The notes under the pieces were generated by a model. That model did no database searches. It worked only from the letters and a program-made list of their open reading frames with translations, and was not told the DNA's origin. Shown piece by piece: positions 1 to 5,701 of a stretch of 8,634 nt of DNA. The translations under genes were made by a program, and so were the position numbers. Each line of letters starts with the position of its first letter. Within the stretch, counting starts at the first letter, position 1. The DNA comes from Palsa-1188 sp050010575 (GTDB taxonomy: Bacteria; Bacillota; DSM-12270; Thermacetogeniales; Thermacetogeniaceae), in the NCBI GenBank assembly GCA_050010575.1, contig JBEKKU010000098.1, positions 1 through 8,634 of the forward strand, written 5' to 3'.

Positions 1-164
1 ACCGGGCGCTGGTCTTCGGCGAGGACCATCATCTGGTAGCCTCAGGCGCCTGCCAGGAGATACTTAGCGACAGGGACATGCTGGTACGCGTTAACCTGGT
101 GGATGAAGAGTTCCATCGTCACGCTCACGGAGACAAACGGATCCTCATCCATGCCCATGAATGA
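1..164 (+). CDS. C-terminal end of probable ECF/cobalt-type ABC transporter ATPase (partial)
   Basis: An open frame enters from the left edge (first full codon at 3) and stops with TGA at 162-164, giving 53 residues. The segment RALVFGEDHHLVASG followed by a CQEILSDRDML stretch matches the end of the ATPase domain in CbiO/EcfA-type proteins, where a 'reported variable, G-x-I-V-A-x-G, x-x-E-I-L, D-x-x-L-L' pattern follows the Walker B and switch regions. The tail is histidine-rich (FHRHAHGD and HAHE), as often seen in cobalt or nickel transporter ATPases of this group. The catalytic motifs (Walker A, signature, Walker B) lie outside the window, so the assignment rests on the C-terminal pattern only. 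The family would energise uptake of a metal ion or vitamin together with S and T membrane components. A strong terminator 48 nt downstream marks it as the last gene of its operon. Another ABC ATPase class remains possible. Confidence 0.55.
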   Translation, partial: RALVFGEDHHLVASGACQEILSDRDMLVRVNLVDEEFHRHAHGDKRILIHAHE

Positions 165-211
165 TTTTTGGCGGGTGTTCCGCCTGAGGCAAGCTTCATG
201 GCCTGCATTAC

Positions 212-243
212 AACCGGCAGATGACGCTGCCGGTTCTTTTTTT
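212..243 (+). terminator. Rho-independent terminator after the ABC ATPase gene
   Basis: A perfect 9-bp stem AACCGGCAG (212-220) pairs with CTGCCGGTT (227-235) around the 6-nt loop ATGACG. It is followed by C and seven T residues (237-243). Stem and U-tract are canonical. It closes the transporter operon and isolates the acyl-CoA synthetase gene from upstream read-through. Confidence 0.92.
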
Positions 244-343
244 CAGGGCGGGCGCCTTTGACGCTTTCGGGACAGCCCTCTCGATTTGCTCAGGGCGAGG
301 ATGTTTCAATTGCAAAGGCCGGTTAAAAATATTAAAAATATCA

Positions 344-372
344 TGGACGCATCACGGCAGCAGTGGTATAAT
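344..372 (+). promoter_or_regulatory. SigA-type promoter with extended -10 for the acyl-CoA synthetase gene
   Basis: TGGACG (344-349, 4 of 6 matches to the -35 consensus) lies exactly 17 bp before a perfect TATAAT (367-372). The -10 is preceded by TGG, giving the extended -10 form TGnTATAAT. A start near 379 would leave a leader of about 125 nt before the ATG at 505. A second TATAAT occurs at 378-383 without a convincing -35. This is the best promoter between the upstream terminator and the gene. Confidence 0.65.
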
Positions 373-386
373 TCAACTATAATAAT

Positions 387-409
387 ACCTGGTCATAATA
401 ACAGGTCAT
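387..409. promoter_or_regulatory. Candidate operator: dyad and direct repeat just downstream of the promoter
   Basis: ACCTG (387-391) and CAGGT (402-406) form a 5-bp inverted repeat with a 10-bp centre. The same stretch holds a direct repeat GGTCAT at 391-396 and 404-409, a spacing of 13 bp. The element lies 15 bp past the -10 box, where a bound repressor would block initiation or clearance. No regulator gene is in the window, so the role is inference from position and symmetry. Arms this short can also occur by chance. Confidence 0.25.
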
Positions 410-504
410 TACAATTAGGCGAGCGGCAGGTCCGATTCTGGATAGAAGTCGGATATAGGCGTCTGAGGCTGTATCGAATCAATGATAGATGAGGAGCTGA
501 GCAG

Positions 505-2166
505 ATGTTCAGAAAGTATCTGAGGCGTTTTGAGTTTCAATCTTATGAGGATTTTAAGGAGAACTATCAGGTAAATGTGCCGGAGAATTTCCATTATGCT
601 TTCGATGTGGTAGATGCCATCGCCTCTGAAGCTCCTGAAAAAACAGCCATGGTTTGGTGTAATGAAGCGGGCGACAGCGCCGCGTTCACTTTTAGGCAGA
701 TCCAGCAATATAGCAATCAAGCGGCCAACTTCTTTAAGGCGGTCGGCATTACCAAAGGCGATCGCGTCATGCTGATCTTAAAAAGGCGTTATCAGTACTG
801 GTTTGCCCTGCTGGGACTGCATAAACTGGGGGCAGTATGCATACCGGCAACGCATCTGATGTCGGCTAAAGATATTGAATATCGAAATAATGCGGCCGAA
901 ATAAAGATGATTGTCTGTGTGGCGGACCAGGAATTAATATCATCTGTGGAAGAAGCCCAGAAGAGTTCGCCATCTTTAGCGCTAAAGGCCCTGGTCGGAG
1001 GCAGCAAAGCAGGATGGTACGATTATGATGAAGAGACCTCCAAAGCCAGTGATAAATTTACCAGACCGACCGGAAAAGATGCTACCTCCAATGATGATGC
1101 ATTGTTAATCTATTTTACTTCAGGAACCACCGGTTTACCGAAAATGGTACAGCATTCATATACCTATCCTCTGGGGCATATACTCACCGCAAAATACTGG
1201 CACAATCTTCAGGATGGTGACTTGCATTTTACAGTTTCAGATACCGGCTGGGCAAAAACCGCCTGGGGCAAGATCTATGGACAATGGTTGTGCGGGGCGG
1301 CAGTCTTTGTCTACGATTATGATAAATTTATGCCCAAGAGCATGCTCAAGGTGATGTCACAGCACGGAGTGACCAGTTTATGTGCTCCACCGACGATCTA
1401 TAGGTATCTAATTAAAGATTTAAAACGGTTTGACCTGTCGAAACTCAGGCATGCCTGTGTTGCCGGTGAGCCTCTGAATCCGGAGATATACAAGCGGTTT
1501 TATGAAGCGACCGGGCTTAAATTGATGGAGGCATACGGGCAGACGGAACTGACCGTCACGATTGCCACCTTCCCCTGGATGGAGCCAAAACCGGGCTCGA
1601 TGGGAAAGCCTTCAGCCGGTTATGATATCGATTTGCTTGATGAAAAGGGAGAGTCATGCGAGAAAGGGCAGGTAGGGCAGATTATTGTCCGTACCGGAGT
1701 CCAAAAGCCGGTCGGTCTATTCGATGGATATTATCGGGATGAAGCACTGACGCAAAAAGTTTTCCATGACGATATATACTATACCGGGGATCTGGCATGG
1801 CGAGACGAAGACGGATACTACTGGTTTGTCAGCCGATCAGATGACATTATCAAAAGTGCGGGCTATCGGATCGGGCCGTTTGAAGTAGAAAGCGCCTTAC
1901 TCGAGCATCCGGCTGTGCTCGAATGTGCAATCACTCCCGTACCTGACCCGGAGAGAGGCCAAATTATCAAAGCCACTGTGGTTTTAGCAAAAGGCTATCT
2001 ACCAAGCGAGAGTTTGAAAAAAGAGCTGCAGGAACATGTGAAAAGGGTTACCGCGGCCTATAAATGCCCTAAGATCATCGAGTTTGTCTCTAGCCTGCCG
2101 AAGACTATCAGTGGAAAGATTCGGAGAGTAGAAATACGGGAGGGTGGGGCACTAAAGGTGAAGTAA
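505..2166 (+). CDS. AMP-forming acyl-CoA synthetase (medium-chain / acetyl-CoA synthetase type)
   Basis: Member of the ANL adenylate-forming family. It activates a carboxylic acid with ATP to an acyl-adenylate and transfers the acyl group to CoA. All core motifs are present in order: the phosphate loop TSGTTGLPK (205-213), YGQTE (344-348), YYTGD (425-429), the hinge and CoA-side motif KSAGYRIG (450-457), and the A10 motif PKTISGK with catalytic Lys538. The segment GWAKTAWGKIYGQWLCGAAVF is characteristic of the MACS branch (medium-chain, acetyl-, propionyl- or benzoyl-CoA synthetases) rather than of long-chain FadD enzymes. The length of 553 aa is normal for that branch. The ATG at 505 has GAGGAG at 491-496, 8 nt upstream. 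The enzyme should be soluble and cytoplasmic. Its own promoter and flanking terminators suggest a single-gene unit. Codon choice is more A/T-ending than in pta and ackA. The acid substrate cannot be settled from the sequence. Confidence 0.93.
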   Translation: MFRKYLRRFEFQSYEDFKENYQVNVPENFHYAFDVVDAIASEAPEKTAMVWCNEAGDSAAFTFRQIQQYSNQAANFFKAVGITKGDRVMLILKRRYQYWFALLGLHKLGAVCIPATHLMSAKDIEYRNNAAEIKMIVCVADQELISSVEEAQKSSPSLALKALVGGSKAGWYDYDEETSKASDKFTRPTGKDATSNDDALLIYFTSGTTGLPKMVQHSYTYPLGHILTAKYWHNLQDGDLHFTVSDTGWAKTAWGKIYGQWLCGAAVFVYDYDKFMPKSMLKVMSQHGVTSLCAPPTIYRYLIKDLKRFDLSKLRHACVAGEPLNPEIYKRFYEATGLKLMEAYGQTELTVTIATFPWMEPKPGSMGKPSAGYDIDLLDEKGESCEKGQVGQIIVRTGVQKPVGLFDGYYRDEALTQKVFHDDIYYTGDLAWRDEDGYYWFVSRSDDIIKSAGYRIGPFEVESALLEHPAVLECAITPVPDPERGQIIKATVVLAKGYLPSESLKKELQEHVKRVTAAYKCPKIIEFVSSLPKTISGKIRRVEIREGGALKVK

Positions 2167-2225
2167 AGGGGAACTGGTACCCCCTGTTGCCGGAATGGCT
2201 TGCTCAAGATTAAAAAGGAATGATA

Positions 2226-2266
2226 GGGGCTGTCCGAATAATGTTTTCGGAACAGCCCCTTGTTTT
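2226..2266 (+). terminator. Terminator-like hairpin after the acyl-CoA synthetase gene
   Basis: GGGGCTGT (2226-2233) pairs with ACAGCCCC (2252-2259), and CCGA (2234-2237) pairs with TCGG (2247-2250), with a single bulged A at 2251 and a 9-nt loop. A short, interrupted T run TTGTTTT (2260-2266) follows. The stem is strong but the U-tract is imperfect. It lies 59 nt after the stop codon, a normal place for a terminator. Confidence 0.75.
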
Positions 2267-2270
2267 GCGT

Positions 2271-2313
2271 CGTCATTGAGTGCGTTCACCGAAGTGAGAC
2301 GCACTCAATGACG
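2271..2313. repeat. REP-like imperfect palindrome
   Basis: CGTCATTGAGTGCGT (2271-2285) is perfectly complementary to ACGCACTCAATGACG (2299-2313). Inside, TCAC (2286-2289) pairs with GTGA (2294-2297) around the tetraloop CGAA, leaving one unpaired base at 2298. There is no T tract, so it is not a simple terminator. The GTCATTG...CAATGAC ends and the GAAGTGAG core resemble dispersed intergenic palindromes (GTCATTGCGAG...-type) known from many bacterial genomes. Multi-copy status cannot be shown from one window. A lone further CGTCATTG occurs at 2371-2378. Confidence 0.6.
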
Positions 2314-2530
2314 TGGGAGAGGAGAAACTGGAGGAAGAGCTCATGAGAAAGGCTGGTATAACCCTTACTGCGTCATTGCAGGTCCGGTATTAAGATCCTT
2401 TCCCATGAAGACCCTTTAGCCATTACCTATTTTGCACAAAGCAAGTTTTTTTATACAATCGAAAATGTGGTAATTTATGACAGGCAGAAATCCACTAAAA
2501 ATATATCTTAAAAAGGGCGGATTCCAATAA
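2314..2530. other. Intergenic stretch without a convincing gene
   Basis: Together with the hairpins before it, this is part of a 430-bp gap between the acyl-CoA synthetase and rsmD. It holds a 16-codon ATG frame (2343-2393) with a good GGAGG site, a very short hairpin (TTGC/GCAA, 2432-2444) followed by seven T residues, and TTGCAC (2432-2437) 16 bp before TACAAT (2454-2459), which could be a weak promoter. None is strong enough to be called a gene. I see no tRNA and no recognisable riboswitch. Confidence 0.5.
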
Positions 2531-2553
2531 TGGTAGGTATTTTAAAACCGTTA

Positions 2554-2562
2554 TGTTATAAT
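2554..2562 (+). promoter_or_regulatory. Extended -10 promoter of the rsmD-coaD operon
   Basis: TGTTATAAT contains a perfect TATAAT (2557-2562) with the TGn extension at 2554-2556. The -35 region 17 bp upstream (TAGGTA, 2534-2539) is poor, as is common for extended -10 promoters. Transcription would start near 2569, giving a leader of about 28 nt. That start lies after the TTG at 2564, which argues for the ATG at 2597 as the rsmD start. Confidence 0.6.
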
Positions 2563-2596
2563 TTTGACAAGCTTTTCAAGGCAGGAGCCTGATCCT

Positions 2597-3169
2597 ATGA
2601 GTGGTCTCCGGGTAATTGGCGGCATAGCTAAAGGAAGAAGGCTGAAAACCAGAAAAACCATGAACCTCAGGCCGGCAACGGACTTCATTAAAGAGGCGCT
2701 TTTTAATATTTTGGCTGTACAGGTCATCGATGCGCATTTTCTCGATCTATTTGCCGGCAGCGGAAGTATCGGTATCGAGGCCTTGAGCCGGGGGGCGCGG
2801 CAGGCGGTGTTTGTAGAAAAGGACCCCCTTACAGCCGCGCTGATCAGGGATAATCTGGCCATCACCGGTTTCACCTCCCAGGGTCAGGTCTATGTTGGAG
2901 ATGTATTGAAAGCCCTGACCAGCCTGCAAAAAAGCGGGTGCAGATTCGATCTGGCCTTCATCGATCCTCCTTTCAGGCAGGATCTGGTGACGCCAAGCTT
3001 AGCGCGGCTGTTACAGCTTGAACTGATCAGGCCAGGCGGGTTAATCGTGACCCGCAGCTATGTGCGAGAAAAGGCCATGACAGAGATCGCTCCGGTCAGG
3101 ATGAGGGCTTACGGGGACAGTGTCCTGAGATTCTATTCAATAACTAATTCAGAAAGGGCATTTACATGA
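2597..3169 (+). CDS. rsmD: 16S rRNA (guanine966-N2)-methyltransferase RsmD
   Basis: SAM-dependent methyltransferase that modifies G966 (E. coli numbering) of 16S rRNA in the assembling small subunit; the Bacillus name is YlbH. The 190-aa protein is close to the usual family length. The N-terminal RVIGGIAKGRRLK and RPATDFIKEALFNIL segments are the typical family opening. The SAM-binding motif I DLFAGSGSIGIEALSRGA starts at residue 50. VEKD is the acidic end of the next strand. The catalytic FIDPPF motif (D/N-PP-F/Y) is at 121-126. The ATG at 2597 has AGGAG (2583-2587) 9 nt upstream. An in-frame TTG at 2564 would add 11 residues but lies in the promoter region before the predicted transcript start. 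It is the first gene of an operon and its stop overlaps the coaD start in ATGA (3166-3169), which implies translational coupling. Confidence 0.95.
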   Translation: MSGLRVIGGIAKGRRLKTRKTMNLRPATDFIKEALFNILAVQVIDAHFLDLFAGSGSIGIEALSRGARQAVFVEKDPLTAALIRDNLAITGFTSQGQVYVGDVLKALTSLQKSGCRFDLAFIDPPFRQDLVTPSLARLLQLELIRPGGLIVTRSYVREKAMTEIAPVRMRAYGDSVLRFYSITNSERAFT

Positions 3170-3654
3170 CCATAGCAATTTATCCGGGCAGTTTTGATCC
3201 CATCACTTTCGGGCATCTGGATATCATCGAAAGAGCGGCGACGATTTTTGATCGGGTTATTGTTGCTGTATGCCTCAACCCGGGTAAACAGCCGCTGTTT
3301 ACCATGGAAGAGCGCGTGGAGATGATTGTCCGGGAGTCGGCTCATCTGGCCAACGTGGAGGTAAACTGCTTTAGAGGTCTGTTGACTGAGTTCGTGAGGC
3401 GGAAAAATGCCGGGGTTATCGTGCGAGGGTTGCGCGCTATTACCGATTTTGAAAATGAATTTCAGATGGCCCTGATGAACCGGAAGCTGAACTCAGAGAT
3501 CGAAACGGTATTTTTGGTAGCACAGCCCAATTATTCATACCTGAGTTCGAGCATTGTCAAGGAGCTTGCCAGCCTCGGGGGCAATGTAGGAGGATTAGTC
3601 TCGGAGCAGGTATCTCAGCATCTTCAAAGCAAATATGCAACGACTGGGGAATGA
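3166..3654 (+). CDS. coaD: Pantetheine-phosphate adenylyltransferase (PPAT)
   Basis: Catalyses the penultimate step of CoA synthesis: 4'-phosphopantetheine plus ATP gives dephospho-CoA and pyrophosphate. The 162-aa length is typical; the active family form is a hexamer. The nucleotidyltransferase opening YPGSFDPITFGHLDII (6-21) holds the TxGH motif (Thr14, Gly16, His17). RGLRAITDFENEFQMA (from residue 87) carries the family's conserved arginines. YSYLSSSIVKELASLGG (from 124) is the conserved C-terminal signature with the serine triplet that contacts ATP. The start codon overlaps the rsmD stop. The rsmD-coaD pair is widely conserved in Firmicutes (ylbH-ylbI in Bacillus). There is no sign of truncation or unusual composition. 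Its product feeds the CoA pool used by Pta and the acyl-CoA synthetase, though the proximity does not itself show co-regulation. Confidence 0.97.
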   Translation: MTIAIYPGSFDPITFGHLDIIERAATIFDRVIVAVCLNPGKQPLFTMEERVEMIVRESAHLANVEVNCFRGLLTEFVRRKNAGVIVRGLRAITDFENEFQMALMNRKLNSEIETVFLVAQPNYSYLSSSIVKELASLGGNVGGLVSEQVSQHLQSKYATTGE

Positions 3655-3677
3655 GTATACTTTTCGGAGGTGAGTCC

Positions 3678-4136
3678 GTGGATATATTCAAGCTGTTGGA
3701 AGAGTTGGAGGAGTACATTCAGGGTTGCAGGCGCGTGCCGATGACTGGGAAGTTATTGATGGGCGAGGATGAACTGCTGGATTTCATAGACCGGATCAGG
3801 TCGCTGTTGCCGGAAGAGATCCATCAGGCCAAGCTGATGGCCAAGGACCGGGAGAGGCTGATGGAAGAGGCCCGGGCAGAGGCCGATCGTGTTTTGGCCC
3901 AGGCAAACCAGCAGATCGAAGGCATGATCAGGGAGAGCGAGATGGTCAGGCAAGCCCAGGCAACTGCAGAAGAAATTGTGGCCCAGGGCAAGCACGTGGC
4001 TTACGAGATCAAGAACAGCGCCACTCTGTATGCGGATGACATTATGAGCTCTCTGGAGGAAAACCTGGAGCAGAGCCTGGAACTGATTCACAGAGGCCGG
4101 GGAGAGTTGAGTCAGATGAAAAAGGTCAGCGGCTAA
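3678..4136 (+). CDS. Conserved coiled-coil protein of unknown function, ATP synthase b-subunit-like
   Basis: I do not recognise a defined function. The 152-aa protein opens with a short region (VDIFKLLEELEEYIQ, VPMTGKLLMGEDELLDFIDRIRSLLP, about 1-45). A long, charged, heptad-like helix rich in Glu, Ala, Gln and Arg follows (about 46-112: AKDRERLMEEARAEADRVLAQANQQ and onward). The last 40 residues are also helical. There is no signal peptide, membrane segment or catalytic motif. Proteins like this between coaD and ylbJ in Clostridia are usually labelled 'ATPase' or 'ATP synthase subunit b-like' because of the coiled coil, which says little about their job. I chose GTG 3678 because CGGAGG (3665-3670) lies 7 nt upstream. 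The ATG at 3651 overlaps the coaD stop and would add nine residues, but it lacks its own good site. It is the last gene of the operon. Confidence 0.75.
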   Translation: MDIFKLLEELEEYIQGCRRVPMTGKLLMGEDELLDFIDRIRSLLPEEIHQAKLMAKDRERLMEEARAEADRVLAQANQQIEGMIRESEMVRQAQATAEEIVAQGKHVAYEIKNSATLYADDIMSSLEENLEQSLELIHRGRGELSQMKKVSG

Positions 4137-4153
4137 TGATCAGCGGATAATGA
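4126..4153. repeat. 14-bp tandem duplication at the convergent gene ends
   Basis: TCAGCGGCTAATGA (4126-4139) is followed directly by TCAGCGGATAATGA (4140-4153), differing at one base. The first copy contains the TAA stop of the plus-strand coiled-coil gene (4134-4136). The second copy encodes the last codons and TGA stop of ylbJ on the minus strand (stop at 4140-4142). Confidence 0.85.
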
Positions 4154-4163
4154 TCATATTTTT
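4136..4163 (+). terminator. Weak terminator candidate for the rsmD-coaD operon
   Basis: A 7-bp A/T-rich stem pairs ATGATCA (4136-4142) with TGATCAT (4151-4157) around an 8-nt loop, followed by A and TTTTT (4159-4163). The stem is weak and the hairpin exists only because of the tandem duplication here. It is the only terminator-like structure I see at the end of this operon. Confidence 0.3.
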
Positions 4164-5402
4164 AAGGCGGCGCCACCAACTGCTCAGGATGCAGCCAATA
4201 AACAGTGCCAGGACAAGGCCTGCCGACAGGTAAACTCCAGCCACCCAGGGGAACCAGGTTGCTGTAAACGGGGATGCCATGACCGGTTGGGCCAGATAAT
4301 TATGCAACGGCAACAGGGTTGCCAGATAAACGATCCCGACAGCCAGCGGAACCTGCAGACATCTGGTCAGCAGGTACGGCAGGATGCGCAGATCGCTACC
4401 CATCATCATTCCTGCTACCTGGGCCTGAATCGCCAACCCATTCCAGGCCAAAAGCGCTTCAATCACCAACAACTGTTGCACCAAACCTCCCGCACTCTTA
4501 CTCGCCTCATTGATGCCGATGGTAATTTCGAAAAGGCCGTGCAGCAATGCTCTCAGCATGGCGGGATCGACTTGGAACATCTGGACAACGGGGGTCAGGA
4601 TGCCAATGAGCGCATTGAACCAGCCTGCCGCCTCCAAGATTCCGATCACTACCGAGAACAGGGTGATAAACCCACCGATCGTTAGCAGGGTGATCGTGGT
4701 CTTTTGAACAGTCTCGCCCAACAAGGAGCCGAAACTCTGTTCCCTGAGCCGGGAAACCTGCTGCAGCAAGTCTGCCTTTGAGCCCTGCCGGGCATGGTGG
4801 ACTGGTTTTGGATCTATAGTTTGCTGGCGTGACATAAATTTAAGCATTATCCCGCATAGTAAATTAGAGGAGTAATGGATCCCCGCAATCAATGGCCCCA
4901 GGGCCGGATTTTTATACATGCCGATGCTGACTGCGCCCAGCATAAACAGGGGACTGGCATTGCTGGTAAAAGCGATCAGCCTTTCCCCCTCGTCTCTGGT
5001 GCATAGAAGATCATGGCGAATGCGCGAGGTGAGGATCGCACAGAGGGGAAAACCGGAGATATAGCTGACGGCAATGATGAAGGCGGATGTGCCCGGGAGA
5101 TTGAATAGCGGACGCATGGCCGGTTCCATAAATGCGCCCAGCAGGGTGACGAAACCGAGGCCCATCAGCAGTTCGCTGACGATAAAGAAAGGCAACAGGC
5201 TGGGCAGCACGATCTCCCACCAGGTCAGTAACCCACGCCGGGCAGCAGCAAAGGCTACCATGGGGTAGTGGATGATCCCGATCCCGAAACCCAGGCAGAT
5301 GATCATCCAGAACAGCGTGCCGGAGAGATTTCGCAGCACATGCCAACTGGTGCTGGGTTTGCCAAAGGGGAAACGCAATCTGGCAACGACCCGGCTGGTC
5401 AT
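4140..5402 (-). CDS. ylbJ: Sporulation integral membrane protein YlbJ
   Basis: Polytopic membrane protein of the nucleoside-recognition/Gate domain class. In Bacillus subtilis YlbJ is made in the mother cell under SigE and is needed for normal spore formation; its transported substrate is not settled. The 420 aa fit the family. Hydrophobic segments occur at about 28-54, 61-90, 104-125, 146-163 and 167-188, with several more in the C-terminal half, giving roughly eight to ten helices. Family-typical motifs are SYISGFPL (113-120), the DEGERLIAF cytoplasmic turn (137-145) and SNASPLFMLGAV (147-158). I chose the ATG at 5402 (minus strand), preceded by GAGGG 10 nt upstream. An in-frame TTG at 5465 adds 21 hydrophilic residues but has no spaced ribosome site and overlaps a TATAAT. 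The gene converges on the rsmD operon with 3 bp between stop codons. Confidence 0.9.
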   Translation of the reverse strand: MTSRVVARLRFPFGKPSTSWHVLRNLSGTLFWMIICLGFGIGIIHYPMVAFAAARRGLLTWWEIVLPSLLPFFIVSELLMGLGFVTLLGAFMEPAMRPLFNLPGTSAFIIAVSYISGFPLCAILTSRIRHDLLCTRDEGERLIAFTSNASPLFMLGAVSIGMYKNPALGPLIAGIHYSSNLLCGIMLKFMSRQQTIDPKPVHHARQGSKADLLQQVSRLREQSFGSLLGETVQKTTITLLTIGGFITLFSVVIGILEAAGWFNALIGILTPVVQMFQVDPAMLRALLHGLFEITIGINEASKSAGGLVQQLLVIEALLAWNGLAIQAQVAGMMMGSDLRILPYLLTRCLQVPLAVGIVYLATLLPLHNYLAQPVMASPFTATWFPWVAGVYLSAGLVLALFIGCILSSWWRRLKNMIIIR

Positions 5403-5456
5403 GAAAAACTTTCCCTCTTTCGCAAGGTTCTGCAAGAAATAATTTGCCTCGGAAGG

Positions 5457-5514
5457 ATTATACAATCCTGGTGTAGAAAATAGACCTCATGAAAAAAAGG
5501 GGGGGATCTATTCA
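5457..5514 (-). promoter_or_regulatory. Candidate ylbJ promoter region
   Basis: Two alternatives are visible on the minus strand. A perfect TATAAT (5462-5457) would start transcription near 5450, between the TTG and ATG candidates for ylbJ, but it has no convincing -35. Further out, TGAATA (5514-5509) lies 17 bp before CATGAGGT (5491-5484). The TGAATA box and the CAT at the start of the -10 resemble forespore or mother-cell sporulation promoters, but the rest of the -10 does not fit well. Neither is decisive. Confidence 0.25.
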
Positions 5515-5650
5515 CATAAGAACGAGAGCGGATGTTTTTAGATTATGGCATATCTGTGGTTTGTCCTAGTAGACAAGCTTACCTAAAAATTTCCCGACAC
5601 TATTAATTAGTTGCAAAGAAGCGAGAAAGATACCAATAAAAGTAAAAGAA
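5466..5650. other. Divergent ylbJ/pta intergenic region
   Basis: This is the main part of the 328-bp gap between the ylbJ ATG and the pta ATG. It holds a 14-bp homopolymer pair A7G7 (5492-5505) and a 7-bp dyad with a 6-nt loop: GTTTGTC (5559-5565) against GACAAGC (5572-5578), with one G-T pair. An A-rich run leads into the hairpin at 5651. I cannot find a consensus SigA promoter for pta. TTGCAA (5611-5616) is the best -35-like hexamer but lacks a good -10 at 17 bp. No known riboswitch class is recognisable. Confidence 0.5.
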
Positions 5651-5701
5651 AAAGAGGTTAAGGCCGGTGGCGTTTTCAGGCGCCGGTTGGGTAATCTTTT
5701 T
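5651..5701 (+). terminator. Terminator-like hairpin in the pta leader (possible attenuator)
   Basis: A long two-part stem: AAAGAGGTTA (5651-5660) pairs with TAATCTTTTT (5692-5701), including two G-T pairs. After a small internal loop, GGCCGGTG (5662-5669) pairs with CGCCGGTT (5681-5688), with three G-T pairs. The apical loop is 11 nt. The 3' side ends in TTTTT and the 5' side begins with an A run, the usual form of a bidirectional intrinsic terminator. It ends 29 nt before the pta start codon. It either attenuates pta-ackA transcription or ends an unannotated short RNA upstream. Confidence 0.55.

Noticed and set aside
286..492. 68-codon plus-strand frame upstream of the acyl-CoA synthetase
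   Set aside because: It runs through the promoter and candidate operator, has no Shine-Dalgarno site, and its product resembles nothing; most of it would precede the transcription start.
415..720. 101-codon minus-strand frame over the start of the acyl-CoA synthetase
   Set aside because: It is antisense to a well-supported gene, with no ribosome site or recognisable domain.
2432..2452. Terminator candidate TTGC-ACAAA-GCAA followed by seven T
   Set aside because: The stem has only four good pairs plus a wobble pair, and no supported gene ends just before it.
2564..2596. TTG start extending RsmD by 11 residues
   Set aside because: It falls beside the -10 box before the predicted transcript start, and the ATG at 2597 has a properly spaced AGGAG.
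4287..4707. Overlapping plus-strand open frames of 64-132 codons inside ylbJ
   Set aside because: They are antisense to a clear membrane protein, lack ribosome sites, and have low-complexity Gln/His/Arg-rich products typical of shadow frames.
5611..5640. TTGCAA as -35 of a pta promoter, or as part of a CcpA cre site
   Set aside because: No acceptable -10 hexamer lies 16-18 bp downstream, and the sequence lacks the CG-centred symmetry of a cre site.
5500..5700. Known riboswitch (c-di-GMP, ZTP, fluoride, guanidine) in the pta leader
   Set aside because: None of the conserved core sequences I know for these classes is present; only the terminator-like stem stands out.
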